Under the pieces are notes generated by a model. The model saw only the letters and a program-made list of their open reading frames with translations, made no database searches and was not told the origin of the DNA. 64,000 bases of DNA from Fluctibacter halophilus. GTDB lineage: Bacteria; Pseudomonadota; Gammaproteobacteria; Enterobacterales; Alteromonadaceae. Numbering within the stretch: position 1 is the first letter of the stretch; every line of letters begins with the position of its first letter. The stretch is from NCBI RefSeq assembly GCF_020687825.1, contig NZ_JAJEWP010000001.1:544078-608077 (forward strand), given 5' to 3'. Below are positions 63,724 to 64,000 of the stretch, in pieces. Made by a program: the position numbers and the translations under genes.

Positions 63724-64000
63724 TCAGTTGTCAGTCGTGTCCGTTGATGGTGTCACGTAATAATCGGGCATAACGCGCACGGTTTTTACCATGTTGTCTT
63801 TGATTTCGACGATTTCTATCGGGTAACCGGCGACCCGCAGACTGATGTTGGCATCCGGGATGTCTTCAAGGTGCTCCAGGATCAACCCATTCAGGGTCTT
63901 GGGACCTTCGGTGGGGAACTGCCAGTCCATTTCCTTGTTCAATTCACGAATGTTGGCGCTGCCATCCACCAACACCGAACCGTCCTGCTGAATATGGGCT
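63724..64000 (-). CDS. CorC/HlyC-family protein, C-terminal part only
   Basis: The frame is open to the right edge, so only about 92 C-terminal residues are seen. DGSANIRELNKEMDWQFPTEGPKTLNGLILEHLEDIP and the ensuing SLRVAGYPIEIVEI match the transporter-associated C-terminal domain of the CNNM/CorC/YfjD family of DUF21-CBS proteins. These take part in magnesium or cobalt handling. The upstream DUF21 and CBS parts must lie beyond 64000. The final TST-rich tail is variable. Confidence 0.72.
   Translation of the reverse strand, partial: AHIQQDGSVLVDGSANIRELNKEMDWQFPTEGPKTLNGLILEHLEDIPDANISLRVAGYPIEIVEIKDNMVKTVRVMPDYYVTPSTDTTDN

Overview
The window looks like a chromosomal segment of a marine, polarly flagellated gammaproteobacterium, most likely in or near the Alteromonadaceae. 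This is an inference from the FlrA-FlrB-FlrC regulatory cascade, the fliE-to-flhB gene order, an ECF sigma factor paired with a DUF3379 anti-sigma protein, a fadI-fadJ operon and an ungapped style of gene packing. No rRNA, tRNA, CRISPR array or insertion sequence was seen.

Region 1 (1-19329) is a glycan island that abuts the flagellin gene. The plus-strand arm (1-12982) encodes a legionaminic-acid-type nonulosonic acid pathway: LegB dehydratase, LegG 2-epimerase, LegI synthase, LegF cytidylyltransferase, a PtmA-like SDR and a PtmE-like CBS-nucleotidyltransferase. Mixed in are genes that probably decorate the sugar: a PhyH-type dioxygenase, a TylF-type and a second methyltransferase, an ATP-grasp ligase, a HAD phosphatase, a PIG-L deacetylase and three Gfo/Idh oxidoreductases. 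LegC and LegH are not in the window and may lie just upstream. The minus-strand arm (19329-12992) encodes WbpB, WbpD and WbpE (making a 2,3-diacetamido-glucuronate-type nucleotide sugar), a NodU-family carbamoyltransferase and an unusual two-Rossmann plus SGNH hydrolase protein. Both arms carry what looks like a flagellar sigma28 (FliA) promoter: one before ptmE (9915-9941) and one, pointing the other way, before wbpB (19364-19390). The simplest reading is a flagellin glycosylation island wired into the late flagellar regulon.

Region 2 (19578-38154) is flagellar: a short flagellin, then flrA, flrB, flrC and fliE-F-G-H-I-J-K-L-M-N-O-P-Q-R-flhB. Good sigma54 promoters precede flrB, fliE and fliK. 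The usual flaG-fliD-fliS block after flagellin and flhA-flhF-flhG-fliA after flhB are absent.

Region 3 (38162-48382, minus strand) holds an ECF sigma factor with its DUF3379 partner, a DUF885 lipoprotein and a Bat (MoxR, DUF58, DUF4381, BatA, fused BatB-BatC, BatD) operon. A 643-base intergenic stretch at 48383-49025 contains a 126-bp tandem repeat (2.7 copies) of unknown function.

Region 4 (49026-64000) holds a ThrE-type exporter, the anaerobic-type beta-oxidation operon fadI-fadJ with a candidate FadR operator, three very small proteins, a 1500-residue propeller-PAS-GGDEF-EAL protein, an M16 protease, SixA, and the C-terminal end of a CorC/HlyC-family protein running off the window. All calls are from reading the sequence; no database search was run.
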